Assembly (NCBI RefSeq): GCF_019977355.1
Contig: NZ_AP024656.1
Location: forward strand, 124,001-188,000
Direction of reading: 5' to 3'
DNA length: 64,000 nt
Source: Arthrobacter sp. NicSoilB8
Lineage (GTDB): Bacteria > Actinomycetota > Actinomycetes > Actinomycetales > Micrococcaceae
This document shows, piece by piece, positions 1 to 9,244 of this stretch (position 1 is the stretch's first letter; each line of letters opens with the position of its first letter). The notes below the pieces were generated by a model. The model saw nothing but the letters and a program-made list of their open reading frames with translations. It was not told where the DNA came from and ran no database searches. The translations under genes were made by a program, and so were the position numbers.

Positions 1-396
1 TCCGCCGTCGATCGCGTCCCGGGTCCCTTCCAGGAGTTCCTGCAGCCGCCCGGTGGGCTGGCCTGCCGCAACGCGGGTGGCCGCTTTGCGGGCGGCGAAG
101 GTCTCCAGGCACAGCCGCACATCGAAGAGTTCGTTGACATCGGTAACGGTCAGCCTGCGCACCACGGCTCCCCTGTAGGGGAACGTTTTCACAAAACCGT
201 CCTGTTCGAGGCGCTGGATGGCCTCCCGGACGGGGGTTCTCGAGACGTTGTAGAGCTCGGACAGTTCACGTTCGCGCAGCCTGCTCCCCTGCCCGTATTT
301 TCCAGCCACGATCCCCTCGAGAACCAGCTGGTAGACGTGCTCGGCCCGCACTTCGTCGTCGCGGCCGTTCGGCGTCTCAGGCATCGGCTTGACCAC
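1..396 (-). CDS. GntR-family transcriptional regulator (FadR/VanR type), C-terminus outside window
   Basis: The translation gives a winged-helix N-terminal domain: the run LRERELSELYNVSRTPVREA is the usual GntR recognition region. It is followed by the start of an FCD-type ligand domain (DVNELFDVRLCLETFAARKA). The gene leaves the window at position 1, so about 130 residues are visible. I chose the GTG at 394-396 because AAGGAG lies 9 nt upstream; an ATG 18 nt further upstream (412-414) overlaps that ribosome-binding site, and an ATG at 382-384 is also possible. FCD regulators usually sense small organic acids or amides. Its position next to the permease and hydantoinase genes fits a local regulator, but no operator was identified. 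Confidence 0.85.
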   Translation of the reverse strand, partial: MVKPMPETPNGRDDEVRAEHVYQLVLEGIVAGKYGQGSRLRERELSELYNVSRTPVREAIQRLEQDGFVKTFPYRGAVVRRLTVTDVNELFDVRLCLETFAARKAATRVAAGQPTGRLQELLEGTRDAIDGG

Positions 397-439
397 TCTT
401 CCACTCTCCTTCATGCCTTCCGCCTCCGGAGCCGGAGTC

Positions 440-610
440 ACTCGCAAGGTCGGCGACGTCCGGCGCGAGCGCGTGCTCGAACTGTCCGAGCCAGGCCGGC
501 GGATCCTCAACGCGGCGATCCCGCTCTGGGAGGGCGCGCAGGCGCAGATCAAAACCCAACTAGGCGTCGACGGCGCCCGCGTCTTCCGCGAGACCCTTCG
601 GGCGGTCTAG
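440..610 (+). pseudogene. C-terminal fragment of a MarR-family regulator
   Basis: The reading frame ends in LSEPGRRILNAAIPLWEGAQ followed by a short helix, which is the typical last third of a MarR protein (wing end plus dimerisation helices). The DNA-binding helices that should precede it are missing; upstream lies the GntR gene on the other strand. It is therefore a truncated remnant. About 95 bp without a recognisable feature separate it from the permease gene. Confidence 0.6.
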
Positions 611-706
611 CGGCGGGCTCCTCCCCCACCCTACGCCGTGCGCGGCACTGGCTCTCGCAAACGGGGCGAGGCGGCCTTGACCTGGATGCCCCGTGCCCGG
701 AACCCA

Positions 707-2131
707 TTACCTCGGAGAGTCAACCAAACCCTGGGCGGTCTCCTTAGCTTGCCGCTTGTCGATACTTGCCAACAGCTGTACCGGAGCAATCACTCGGCAC
801 AGATGATAGCCGCCTATCACCACGATGGTTCCGAGTGATATTCCGCTCAGGGAGAATGAGTCGCTGAAATTCACGCTAGTGTTGCCGATTCCAATGATGA
901 CGCCCGCTGACACCGGCACCATATTGATCAGATTGCCGAAGTCAACGCCGCTTTCCTTCCAGATCTGGGCGCCAAGTAGGCCGATCATGCCGTAGAGGAT
1001 GACTGTGCTGCCGGCGAGGACACCGCCAGGCATGGCCGCGAACAGCGCGCCAAACTTGGGGGAAAATCCAAAAAGGACCGCTATGCCGGCGGCAACGTAG
1101 TAGGTGGCGGAGGAGAAGACGCGGGTGGCGGCCATGATGCCGATATTTTCCCCATATGTGCAGACAGGAGAGCCACCCACCGAACTGGCAACAACTGTGC
1201 CGAGGCCAACGGCTATGACTGAGCGGCCGATCATCGGGTCAAGGTCCTCGCCCGTGGTCTCCGCGATGGCCTTGACATGGCCAACCGTCCCGGCAGTCAT
1301 GGCGACCACTGCCGGCAGGATAATCAGGATCGCTGCGATGGAAAAACTCGGCGCGTGCCACCCGGCGATCTCCTTGCCGTCCGCGCCCATCATCGTCGAC
1401 ATCGGAAGCCCGATCCAATCAGCATCCTGCACCTGCTGCCAGTTGACCCGCAAATGGGTGGTGATTTGACCGACGCCAGCGTCGAACGAAGTGATCGGGC
1501 CCGCCGTCACATCCAAGACCCAGGATAGAACGTAGCCAAAGACCAGGCCGAGAAAGATCGAGATCCGGCCCAGGAAGCCACGCAGCCCGACCGCACAGCA
1601 GATCGTGAAGAGCATCACGAACAGCGCGACCCACTGGTCCTGCGGCCAATAGGTGTCGGCCACCACTGGCGCGAGATTGAAGCCGATCATCATCAAGATG
1701 GCACCGGTCACGACCGGCGGCAGGACTTTGTTGATCACCCGGGATCCGGCAAAGTGGATCAGGACCCCCAGAAGGACCAGCACGACACCGGCGACCAGGA
1801 TGGCCCCGGTGACCTCGGCCGAGCCGGCACCGGGCTGGGAACGCACCACGACTACCGCACCAACAAAGGCGCCGCTGGTGCCAAGGTAGGCGGGCACCCG
1901 ACCTTTCACAACGAGCAGGAACATGATGGTCGTGATACCACTCATCATGACCGCGAGCCGCGCGTCCAGCCCCATGAGCAGCGGAACGACAAAAGTTGGG
2001 CCGAACATGGCACCGACGTGCTGCACGCCCAGGCCTATCGTCCTGGGCCAGGACAGTCGTTCGTCGGGGGCCACTACCTCTTCCGGGCCGAGTGACTTGC
2101 CGTCACCATGTATCTTCCAACCAAGCGACAT
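707..2131 (-). CDS. NCS2-family nucleobase:cation symporter (uracil/xanthine permease type)
   Basis: A 474-residue inner-membrane protein with about 12 hydrophobic segments. It has the NCS2 hallmarks: QH at residues 37-38 in the first membrane segment, a GHVKAIAET stretch around 284-292 corresponding to the substrate-binding helix, and ENIGIMAATRVFS at 328-340. The family imports uracil, xanthine, uric acid or related ring compounds with protons. It is closest in pattern to the UraA/RutG branch, but substrate cannot be read from sequence. It lies 248 bp downstream of the hydantoinase operon on the same strand, and the intended substrate may be the ring compound degraded by that operon. Confidence 0.88.
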   Translation of the reverse strand: MSLGWKIHGDGKSLGPEEVVAPDERLSWPRTIGLGVQHVGAMFGPTFVVPLLMGLDARLAVMMSGITTIMFLLVVKGRVPAYLGTSGAFVGAVVVVRSQPGAGSAEVTGAILVAGVVLVLLGVLIHFAGSRVINKVLPPVVTGAILMMIGFNLAPVVADTYWPQDQWVALFVMLFTICCAVGLRGFLGRISIFLGLVFGYVLSWVLDVTAGPITSFDAGVGQITTHLRVNWQQVQDADWIGLPMSTMMGADGKEIAGWHAPSFSIAAILIILPAVVAMTAGTVGHVKAIAETTGEDLDPMIGRSVIAVGLGTVVASSVGGSPVCTYGENIGIMAATRVFSSATYYVAAGIAVLFGFSPKFGALFAAMPGGVLAGSTVILYGMIGLLGAQIWKESGVDFGNLINMVPVSAGVIIGIGNTSVNFSDSFSLSGISLGTIVVIGGYHLCRVIAPVQLLASIDKRQAKETAQGLVDSPR

Positions 2132-2379
2132 GACTGCATCCTTAATATGCGTGCGGCGGTGACTCTTGTGGTGTCACAGACTTGCTGATTTTTTGGGGCG
2201 CGGCGCTTACGCGTGCGATTTTTTGAACTTGCTTTGGCCCGTGGCGGTCCAGCCCAAGCCTTGGGGTCCGTTGTTGCGGGGCACGCCGGGCACGCATCGG
2301 TCGGCGTCGGTGACCCCATCTACGATGCGGGCCCGGCGACCCGTTAAACCTAGCGGCGCATGTCTGCCGCGATCATGGA

Positions 2380-3621
2380 TTAGGACTTGTAGGCCAGCCG
2401 CAGGAGGGTGCCGGCAAGGATCGATACTCCTTCTCCCAGTGCCCTTGGGTCGGTGTCCTCCAAGGGAGTGTGACTCAGGCCGCCCTTTGAGGAGGTGAAG
2501 ATCATTCCGACTTTCGCTATCTGTGAGAACAACTGTGTATCGTGCCCTGCTCCACTGGAGAGTGGCCGGTACGGAACTCCGCCATCATTCAGCGTTTCTT
2601 TGATAGCGTCCATCACTTCGACATTCATCAGCACAGGCTCATGATCGTGTTGAAGTTTCAGCTCAATCCCGAGGTCCCTCTTTGCCGCTGTCGCGGCGAG
2701 ACTTCGTTCAATGACTGACTGGGTGGCCAGCTGCTGGATCCGGTCGGGAGTCCGCAGCTCGACCGTGAACCTGACCTGTCCTGGAACAACGTTGATCTGG
2801 TCGGGAGTTACAGATAGGCGGCCGACCGTCGCGACGGCCGGCGGGCCAGCCTCTTTTGCCGCATTTTCGACGTCGGAAATCATCTGTGCAACGCCTGCCA
2901 GCGCGTCTCGGCGAAGGTTCATTGGAGTTGTGCCGGCGTGATTGGCCTCTCCCGTCACGGTGACGTCCCAACGCGTAATTCCTGTAATCGCAGTTACCAA
3001 CGCCAAGTCAAGACCCTCGTTCTCTAGGATCCCGCCTTGTTCGACATGGAGTTCGACAAAGTAGCCGATATCGTTGCGCTTGGCCGAGGAGATCTCACGC
3101 GGATCCAGTCCTAGTTCTTGCATGGCACTGGCCAGGGACACGCCGGTCTTGTCGAGACTCTCTTCGGCTTCGCGCAGAGTCGTCTCTCCAACGATGGAGC
3201 GAGAGCCCCAGTAATGATTGGTGAATCGACTTCCCTCTTCCTCACAAAGCACGATAACTTCAAGCGTACGGGCGGGCTTACCCAGCTTCCGTCCCAGAGA
3301 TCCGACGGCGAGGATGCTGCCGACAACACCGTAGGCACCGTCCAGGCGGCCGCCGTTCCTTACCGTGTCCATGTGCGAACCAGTAGCCACGATTGGCGCA
3401 TCGGTCGTTCCTTGCAGGCGACCAATGATGTTCCCAACAGGGTCTATCCGTACTTCCAGCCCGCGTTCCGCCATCCAGCCCTTGATCAGTTCCCGTGCCT
3501 CCACCCAGGAGGCATCGTATAGGGATCGATAGGTACCACCGTCGCTCTGAGCACCAATGGCGTAGAGCTCGTCGAGCATTCTGCCCGCATCTTCTTCAAA
3601 GTCTTCAAGAGTCTCATGCAT
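2380..3621 (-). CDS. M20-family N-carbamoyl amino acid / allantoate amidohydrolase
   Basis: The 413-residue protein matches zinc-dependent amidases of the AllC/HyuC type, which remove the carbamoyl group from N-carbamoyl amino acids or ureides, releasing NH3 and CO2. Metal ligands are visible: H83 (GSHMDTV), D94 (DGAYGVVG), E128/E129 (CEEEGSRF), H192 (ELHVEQG) and H384 (SHTPLED). The lid/dimer region has NHAGTTPM. I start at the ATG 3619-3621, which overlaps the stop of the upstream hydantoinase gene (TGATG), implying translational coupling; the longer frame to 3801 lies inside that gene. With the hydantoinase it would form a two-step ring-opening and decarbamoylation pathway. Carbamoylase and allantoate amidohydrolase cannot be separated by eye. 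Confidence 0.88.
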   Translation of the reverse strand: MHETLEDFEEDAGRMLDELYAIGAQSDGGTYRSLYDASWVEARELIKGWMAERGLEVRIDPVGNIIGRLQGTTDAPIVATGSHMDTVRNGGRLDGAYGVVGSILAVGSLGRKLGKPARTLEVIVLCEEEGSRFTNHYWGSRSIVGETTLREAEESLDKTGVSLASAMQELGLDPREISSAKRNDIGYFVELHVEQGGILENEGLDLALVTAITGITRWDVTVTGEANHAGTTPMNLRRDALAGVAQMISDVENAAKEAGPPAVATVGRLSVTPDQINVVPGQVRFTVELRTPDRIQQLATQSVIERSLAATAAKRDLGIELKLQHDHEPVLMNVEVMDAIKETLNDGGVPYRPLSSGAGHDTQLFSQIAKVGMIFTSSKGGLSHTPLEDTDPRALGEGVSILAGTLLRLAYKS

Positions 3622-5081
3622 CACAAGTGGCCTTTCTCTTTTTCTTCCGTAGTCTCGACAGCTGTGGTTGCCGCCGACCCTGTAGTCATTGCGGCGGCTC
3701 CAGATGACCAGCGCTGGACCAATTTCCCCCGGCCCGGGGTGGCCACGCACTTTCCGTCCAGGGCCACGATCTCTCCCCGAGACAAGGTCATGACTGGCCA
3801 TCCGGTAAGTTCCATCCCCTCATACGGAGACCAGTCAACGGGGGTGTCAAGTTCTGCTGCCCTGACGACCCGTCGTATAGTCGGGTCGAACAGAACCAGA
3901 TCGGCATCGGATCCTTGGCTGATGGTCCCCTTCATCGGCCATAACCCAAATAGTCGGGCGGGGTTTGTGCTCAAGAGCCCGACCATCTCACTCAAATTCA
4001 GACGTCCCTTCAGGACGCCCTGTGAATGGATCAGCTGAAGCCGGAGACCTGCCCCGGGCAGACCATTGGCCCCGCGGCGAAAGTCGGTGCGGCCGAGGTC
4101 TTTCACTTCAGTGCCGTAACCACAGTGATCCGAGCTGACGACCTGAATCACGCCGTCTGCCAACGCTCGCCAAAGTGCATCGGAATCTTCGGTTGTGCGC
4201 AACGGAGGGCTGCACAGGAACCGATGCCCGTCAGGGCGTTGCAGTGACTCCTCCGTGAGGGTCAGATAGTGTGGACACGTTTCGGCGTAGGCCGCAACAC
4301 CCCTTTCGCGAGCTCGCCGTATCAGTTCCACACCCTGGCGGGTGGAGGTGTGGAAGATGTATATGCTTGCGCCCGTCTGCTCGGCAAGGAACAGGGCACG
4401 ATTGATCGCCTCTGCTTCGGCGATGTTGGGTTTCGTTCGCGCAAAATCAGCCGCAGTCGTCGCGGCATTCGCTACAAGGCTTTGAGTGTTGAACTCCATC
4501 ATCGCCGCGTTCTCTGCGTGCACGATGGTCATGCCGTTTCCGCGTGCGGACGCTTCAAGAGCAGCCAGCAGGAGCGCATCATCACCCATACGGCCCTGAG
4601 ACCGATACAGCATGTAGAGCTTAAAAGTAGGGAAGCCCAGCGCTATGAGTTGAGGGAGTTCGTCAACCGTTTCAGTCGACGTACTGGTTAAAACCGGGTG
4701 GAGCGAGAAGTCGATGACAGACTGCCCCTCGGTTTCTGTTCGGCGTTCTTGAATTGTTGAAATCAGATCCGATTCGCGCTGGACTGCGAAGTCGATGACC
4801 GTTGTGGTGCCACCAGCGGCAGCGAATGCGGTTCCCGTTGCAAAATCGTCAAGCGCAGAAACCCACCCATGATCCAGGTGGACGCGGTGCCCAAAATGTG
4901 CATGCGGATCGACTAAGCCTGGAAGTACAAGGAGGCCATCAGCATCCACGGTCTGTTCAGCCGACGACAGTGTCCCCGGCGCACCTACGGCTAGAATTTT
5001 TCCATCGCGGATCCCAACGTCCCCGAAAAATTCCTCTTCCGCAGTCACCAATTTGCCATTCTTTATCAGAAGATCAAACAT
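3621..5081 (-). CDS. Hydantoinase/dihydropyrimidinase/allantoinase-type cyclic amidohydrolase
   Basis: A 486-residue cytoplasmic amidohydrolase with a complete binuclear metal site: H60 and H62 (DPHAHFG), K154 as the likely carboxylated lysine (TFKLYM), H188 (VHAENA), H244 (FHTSTRQG) and D318 (SSDHCG). The family opens five- or six-membered cyclic ureides (hydantoin, dihydropyrimidine, allantoin) to N-carbamoyl products. The ATG at 5079-5081 has AAAGGAAA upstream and sits 28 nt after the preceding stop, so I prefer it over the upstream start at 5168, which lies inside the threonine-aldolase gene. The pairing with the M20 amidase supports a hydantoinase or allantoinase role. Confidence 0.87.
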   Translation of the reverse strand: MFDLLIKNGKLVTAEEEFFGDVGIRDGKILAVGAPGTLSSAEQTVDADGLLVLPGLVDPHAHFGHRVHLDHGWVSALDDFATGTAFAAAGGTTTVIDFAVQRESDLISTIQERRTETEGQSVIDFSLHPVLTSTSTETVDELPQLIALGFPTFKLYMLYRSQGRMGDDALLLAALEASARGNGMTIVHAENAAMMEFNTQSLVANAATTAADFARTKPNIAEAEAINRALFLAEQTGASIYIFHTSTRQGVELIRRARERGVAAYAETCPHYLTLTEESLQRPDGHRFLCSPPLRTTEDSDALWRALADGVIQVVSSDHCGYGTEVKDLGRTDFRRGANGLPGAGLRLQLIHSQGVLKGRLNLSEMVGLLSTNPARLFGLWPMKGTISQGSDADLVLFDPTIRRVVRAAELDTPVDWSPYEGMELTGWPVMTLSRGEIVALDGKCVATPGRGKLVQRWSSGAAAMTTGSAATTAVETTEEKEKGHL

Positions 5082-5109
5082 CGCTGTTTCCTTTGGGTAA
5101 TTTAATTCA

Positions 5110-6150
5110 CTAATCTGATGAGCAGGCTGCAGCCGCATCGACAACTGCGGCAAGATCGCCCTGCTCAATTTCCCTGTGCAGAACCATCCGCACAGTCTCG
5201 GGCCCGATCGGCTTCACGAGAACGCCAAGAGCCGCCATGCGCCGAACAAACGTCTCCGCGTCAAGGCCAAACGGACCAAGTTCCACGCGAATAATGTTCG
5301 TCTGTATTTGCGATTCATCAACTTTCAATCCAACGTCGGCAAGCATCAGCCCAAGCTGCCGTGCCCTCGCGTGGTCCTCGGCTAGACGGGGGATCATCTC
5401 CTTGAGGGCAACGAGCCCTGCGGCCGCTATTACGCCGGCCTGTCGCCAGCCACCTCCGAGCTGTTGCTTCATCCATCTGGCCTCGGCAATAAAGTCCCGA
5501 CTCCCGACGAGAACTGACCCCACAGGACTCGACAATCCCTTGGCCAAACAAAATTGGGCGGCATCAACGGAACGGGTCAAGGTCGCAGCAGGTACACCTA
5601 AGGCCACCGCCGCATTGAATATTCGGGCACCATCGAGAAATGTCGGCACGTGATGTTGCCGGCCCAGTACGGACATTGCGTCGATTTCCGCCGGCGAAAC
5701 AACGAGTCCCCGATTGAGGTCATACGTATTCTCCAGGCAGAGCAGCCCTAGCTTCGGCATCTGAATCGGGTGTACCGGCGACAGTGAGGCTTCCAACTGG
5801 GCACCATTGAATACGCCACTGCCTGTGGCTATGGGCAGGAATGGTACTCCCATGAGAGCGGCCGCTCCCGCCCGCTCCATACGTTGAAGATGCGAGTGTT
5901 CTAGGACAATCGCTGCCTGTCCGCGGCTGCAAAGGCTCAGAACGGCGATCTGGTTCGCCATAGTGCCGGAGGCAACGAACATGCCCTCTTCTTTGCCGAG
6001 CAGTCCGGCACTCTCCTCTTCAAGGGCCCTAACTGTGGGATCCTCACCGAATACATCGTCACCCACCTCCGCCTCAGCCATGGCTGCGCGCATCCGGGCT
6101 GTGGGTTTGGTGACTGTGTCGCTTCTGAGGTCGATGATTTTCTGTGTCAT
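5110..6150 (-). CDS. Low-specificity threonine aldolase-like PLP enzyme
   Basis: A 346-residue fold-type I PLP enzyme of the beta-eliminating lyase/threonine aldolase group. It starts with the family signature IDLRSDTVTKPT and GDDVFGEDPT, has the stacking histidine region LEHSHL (H85/H87), D173 and R176 in FLDGARIFNA, and the Schiff-base lysine K204 in CLAKGLSSPVGS. The usual reaction is threonine or allo-threonine to glycine plus acetaldehyde. Its start codon overlaps the upstream amidohydrolase stop (ATGA at 6147-6150). In this operon it would be a second source of glycine, or would cleave a beta-hydroxy amino acid released from the imported ring compound; the latter is inference. Confidence 0.85.
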   Translation of the reverse strand: MTQKIIDLRSDTVTKPTARMRAAMAEAEVGDDVFGEDPTVRALEEESAGLLGKEEGMFVASGTMANQIAVLSLCSRGQAAIVLEHSHLQRMERAGAAALMGVPFLPIATGSGVFNGAQLEASLSPVHPIQMPKLGLLCLENTYDLNRGLVVSPAEIDAMSVLGRQHHVPTFLDGARIFNAAVALGVPAATLTRSVDAAQFCLAKGLSSPVGSVLVGSRDFIAEARWMKQQLGGGWRQAGVIAAAGLVALKEMIPRLAEDHARARQLGLMLADVGLKVDESQIQTNIIRVELGPFGLDAETFVRRMAALGVLVKPIGPETVRMVLHREIEQGDLAAVVDAAAACSSD

Positions 6151-7532
6151 TTCGCCACCCCGGTCGTGACGCCTTCATTGTCGTCGTACAAAGACTTCAG
6201 AGGTGCCGCGCCCACGGAGAGCCCGCGTTTCAGCACAACTCTCCTAGCCGTGTCTCCGTCAAGTAGGTCGGTTAGGGACCGGGCTTCCAATACGACCAGA
6301 CTCGCCTCATCGCCACTGGCAAGTCCATACTTGGTCAGGCCCATAATCTGAGCGGGCGCAACCGTATGAAGCGAAAGCATCTCCAGAAAGTCGTGTTCGG
6401 TGACCATGTGACAAGCCAGCGAGGCCAGGATGGCGTTTTGGATGAGGTCCGTGTTCCCATAAGGATCGAACGGGTCACGGATATTGTCCGTGCCAACGGC
6501 AACGTTGACACCAGCCGCGCGCAATTCAGATAGTCGCGTCACTCCACGGCGCGCTCCCACAGCATCATCGCGGCCATTGCCGTACATGTTGCTTGCGGGC
6601 GTGGATACCACCGAGACGCCTGCCTCGCGCAACAGGTCGCACACGTTCGCTCGTAGTTCAGGTGGCACCATATCCAGACCGCAGAGGTGGCTTGCGGTGA
6701 CGCGTCCTTGGTATTCTTCCGCTATTGTTTTTTCAGCGATATAGACTGCCCCTAGATTATCGGGGTACTCCCGCCCATCCGCGTGAAGCGTTACCGGGTG
6801 TGTGTAGTTTGCATTGATCCCGAAATCCGTATGGAAGTCAATGTCGACGTCGAACTCTTTGGCCAATTCAAAGACGATATCGACTTGCTCGTTGAGCTCT
6901 TTTCTGCTTGCTGAGATGCTTGGGTGTCCGCCGATGACATCAGCTCCCAGTTCCAGTGCGGCCTTGAGCAGGTCCCTCGTTCCAGGATATTCTTGTATGC
7001 CTTCCTGTGGGAAAGCCACGATCTGCAGGTCGATACTTTTCTGAAAGTCTTCTTTGAGGGACAGGAGCGCACGCAGGCTGGTCAAGCCGACAGTTGGGTC
7101 TATATCGACGTGGGTTCGGACTGCAGTTACGCCATGCTCAACGCATCTTTGCAAGGCTCTGGAAGCGCGCTCCCGGACGTCATCGTAGGTGAAGGATGAT
7201 TTGGCCTTCTTCATATTTCTGCGGACCTCGTCAATGGTCCCGCTTTCATTTCTAAAACGATCGGCCATCATGGCTTTGTCCAAATGTGCGTGGATATTGA
7301 CGAAACCAGGAAACACAAGTCGCCCGTCGAGCCGCAGGGTTCTCCTGGCAGGACCGCAGCTGAGTTTCAGCGCCTGGTCCTCTGATTGAGGAATCACCGA
7401 CACTATGTGTGACCCGTCAATGCGAATATTTTGAAGAGGTCCACCAGTCCAAAGCCGTGCTCCCTCAATCAGCAAGTCGTTCACAATATAGTCGCCTCTT
7501 TCTTTCGGTCCCACCCTGCCCTCAGTGACCAT
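6147..7532 (-). CDS. Cytosine-deaminase-like amidohydrolase (COG0402 type)
   Basis: The 461-residue protein shows the mononuclear deaminase pattern: H81 and H83 (NIHAHLDKAM), H234 (DFHTDFG), H282 (ASHLCG) and D349 (GTDNIRDPF, the CodA-like signature). In E. coli CodA a catalytic glutamate lies three residues after the third histidine (HCDE); here that place reads HTDF, so ordinary cytosine deamination is doubtful. Relatives act on creatinine, ammelide-type rings and other cyclic amidines. The listed start is the ATG at 7532; a GTG at 7482-7484 with AAAGAGG upstream is also possible. It is the first gene of the operon that continues through the aldolase, hydantoinase and M20 amidase. Confidence 0.8.
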   Translation of the reverse strand: MVTEGRVGPKERGDYIVNDLLIEGARLWTGGPLQNIRIDGSHIVSVIPQSEDQALKLSCGPARRTLRLDGRLVFPGFVNIHAHLDKAMMADRFRNESGTIDEVRRNMKKAKSSFTYDDVRERASRALQRCVEHGVTAVRTHVDIDPTVGLTSLRALLSLKEDFQKSIDLQIVAFPQEGIQEYPGTRDLLKAALELGADVIGGHPSISASRKELNEQVDIVFELAKEFDVDIDFHTDFGINANYTHPVTLHADGREYPDNLGAVYIAEKTIAEEYQGRVTASHLCGLDMVPPELRANVCDLLREAGVSVVSTPASNMYGNGRDDAVGARRGVTRLSELRAAGVNVAVGTDNIRDPFDPYGNTDLIQNAILASLACHMVTEHDFLEMLSLHTVAPAQIMGLTKYGLASGDEASLVVLEARSLTDLLDGDTARRVVLKRGLSVGAAPLKSLYDDNEGVTTGVAK

Positions 7533-7679
7533 GGCTTATCCCAACTGTCACTGCGTCCGGGTCTGCTGCGGTTAATCCAAGCGCCGGCAATCGCTCGCCG
7601 CACGGGACGAGGGACGGGATTTCTCATCGCTATCGAGAGAGCAGGGTGGGCCGAAATCTAATCCGAATTACTTGTAGTT

Positions 7680-7863
7680 GTGCACATCTCGTTCTGACGG
7701 CCCACAGCGTCCGTGGTGGGGTAGTCAAAAGATGAAAGCTGCTTCCGGTCCTGCCATAACTGAATGCTGTGTGCACCTCGCACTGACCGTCCACAGCGTC
7801 CTTGCGTGGTCGGGCAGTCGTAAAGTCGAAGTGCTGCATCCGGGTCTGTCATAACTAAATGCG
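7680..7863. repeat. Two imperfect tandem copies of a ~90-bp unit
   Basis: The stretch beginning GTGCACATCTCG at 7680 is repeated with scattered substitutions from 7771 (GTGCACCTCGCAC), a period of 91 bp. Shared blocks include CCACAGCGTCC, TGGTNGGGNAGTC, GCTGCNTCCGGTC and GCCATAACTRAATG-like ends. The copies lie in the 413-bp gap between the substrate-binding protein gene and the amidohydrolase gene, both transcribed leftward, so they would be in the 3' untranslated region of the former or the leader of the latter. I recognise no known element. Confidence 0.7.
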
Positions 7864-7945
7864 TAATCAGCTCCCCGAGGATTCCCAAACAACCTAATAT
7901 CCCTAACTAGCAACCTCTTGTTATGGCTGCTTAGGACTTCGGTAA

Positions 7946-8878
7946 CTAGGGGATGCGCACTACATTGGCAAAGTATTCCTCGTAGCACACCGGCTGCTTT
8001 GCGGTCCATTCATCGATGTTTTCCTTTGTGACGATGACGTCGGCAACGGGAACCTGAACGGCTTCCAGTTCTTTCACGCCATTCTCGAGGTAGTTTCGAA
8101 GAACCTCGACGCCCGTAAGGCCGTGCCAGGCCGGGGAGTAGTAGCGCGATGCGGTGATGCCGCCGTTCTTGACCCAGGGGATCATTTCCTCGGTGCAGTC
8201 GCTGGTAATCGTGACGATGTCGGTCCGGCCAGTCTTCTTCAGGTACTGGGCAATACCGATGGCCATTTCTGCGGCGTAATCGATGATGACCTTTGCATTG
8301 GGGTGTTCCCGCAAGAGACCCTCTACGGCCGCAGCGGACTTGAAGCGGTCGTATCGGCCTTCAGCGGCGCCAACGATCTTCCATTTGCCGCCGCCGAACT
8401 TCTCAAATGATTCTTCGAGGGTCTTGGTGTATTCCTCCGAGAAGCCCTGTCCCAGGACGCTGGGTACGAGGAGGACTTCACAGGGATCGGTGTTTTCGGT
8501 TACCCACTCGGCGATGTCCGGAACGCGGTCATCCTGGCGAACGGACCCAACAATGTAGGGGTCCAGCGGACCGGGGCCGAAACGGAGCAGGCTAACGACG
8601 GGAATTCCAGCTTTTGCGGCGAGTTCGGCGCCACGAGCTGCAGACTCCAGCTGATGCGGCATGATGACGATTCCATCGACGCCCATTTCGATCAGCTCTT
8701 CGAAGTTCGCCAGTTCGCGGCCGCTGTCGAACCCGGACTGCCGGCCGACGTAGGAGTACCCGGTCCCTTCGAGTCCTTTCTGCACACCACTCGACAAGTA
8801 TCGAGTATAGATATTGAACCCATTGGTCATTGAGGCAATGGTTTTTCCTGCACCAACAAGAGTGGACTTGTCACTCAT
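7946..8878 (-). CDS. Sugar-type periplasmic-binding-protein-fold protein lacking a signal peptide
   Basis: 310 residues with the fold of ribose/LacI-type solute receptors: GFNIYTRYLSSGVQKGL near the N-terminus, ELIEMGVDGIVIMPHQ around 62-77, AAKAGIPVVSL and VIIDYAAEMAIGIAQYLK in the second lobe. The N-terminus (MSDKSTLVGAGKTIASM) has no charged-hydrophobic-cysteine signal or lipobox, and no DNA-binding domain. No ABC ATPase or permease is nearby. It may be a cytoplasmic ligand sensor, or the true start may be disrupted. It is divergent from the riboswitch-controlled glycine genes, with 0.5 kb between. Confidence 0.75.
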   Translation of the reverse strand: MSDKSTLVGAGKTIASMTNGFNIYTRYLSSGVQKGLEGTGYSYVGRQSGFDSGRELANFEELIEMGVDGIVIMPHQLESAARGAELAAKAGIPVVSLLRFGPGPLDPYIVGSVRQDDRVPDIAEWVTENTDPCEVLLVPSVLGQGFSEEYTKTLEESFEKFGGGKWKIVGAAEGRYDRFKSAAAVEGLLREHPNAKVIIDYAAEMAIGIAQYLKKTGRTDIVTITSDCTEEMIPWVKNGGITASRYYSPAWHGLTGVEVLRNYLENGVKELEAVQVPVADVIVTKENIDEWTAKQPVCYEEYFANVVRIP

Positions 8879-9244
8879 ACTGATCTCCTTGATTGTTATT
8901 TCTCAGTCGTAGCGGACCACCCGTAGCGACCTTACTGGCATGTGCTAGAGACAAGCAGGCTGAATGTAGAGTACAAACTCGTTATAACCTAGCCCCCTGC
9001 CGGACACTGACTGGTGTCGCAGGAAAAGCCTGCTTAGATAATATCTATTAGCATTTTTGGAATCGGACAAACTTGATCCTAAATGCTTTTGATTCCACAT
9101 ACTTCCCTTTTATCTTCAGCACATATCCGCATCGTGCGAAGCTGCGGGATAACTGAACTGGATGCCGCAAGCTCCAATTAGATTCCTCCACCGGATGCGT
9201 TGCGATAAGTTCTAGCAACGAAATCTTGGGTTCCACAACCCCCA
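8879..9244. other. Intergenic stretch, no gene recognised
   Basis: A 366-bp AT-richer gap in the divergent region between the binding-protein gene and the glycine cluster. I see no convincing coding frame; an open frame at 9048-9260 on the minus strand has no homology I can name and overlaps the repeated boxes. The leftward promoter of the binding-protein gene should lie near 8890-8960. Confidence 0.5.
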
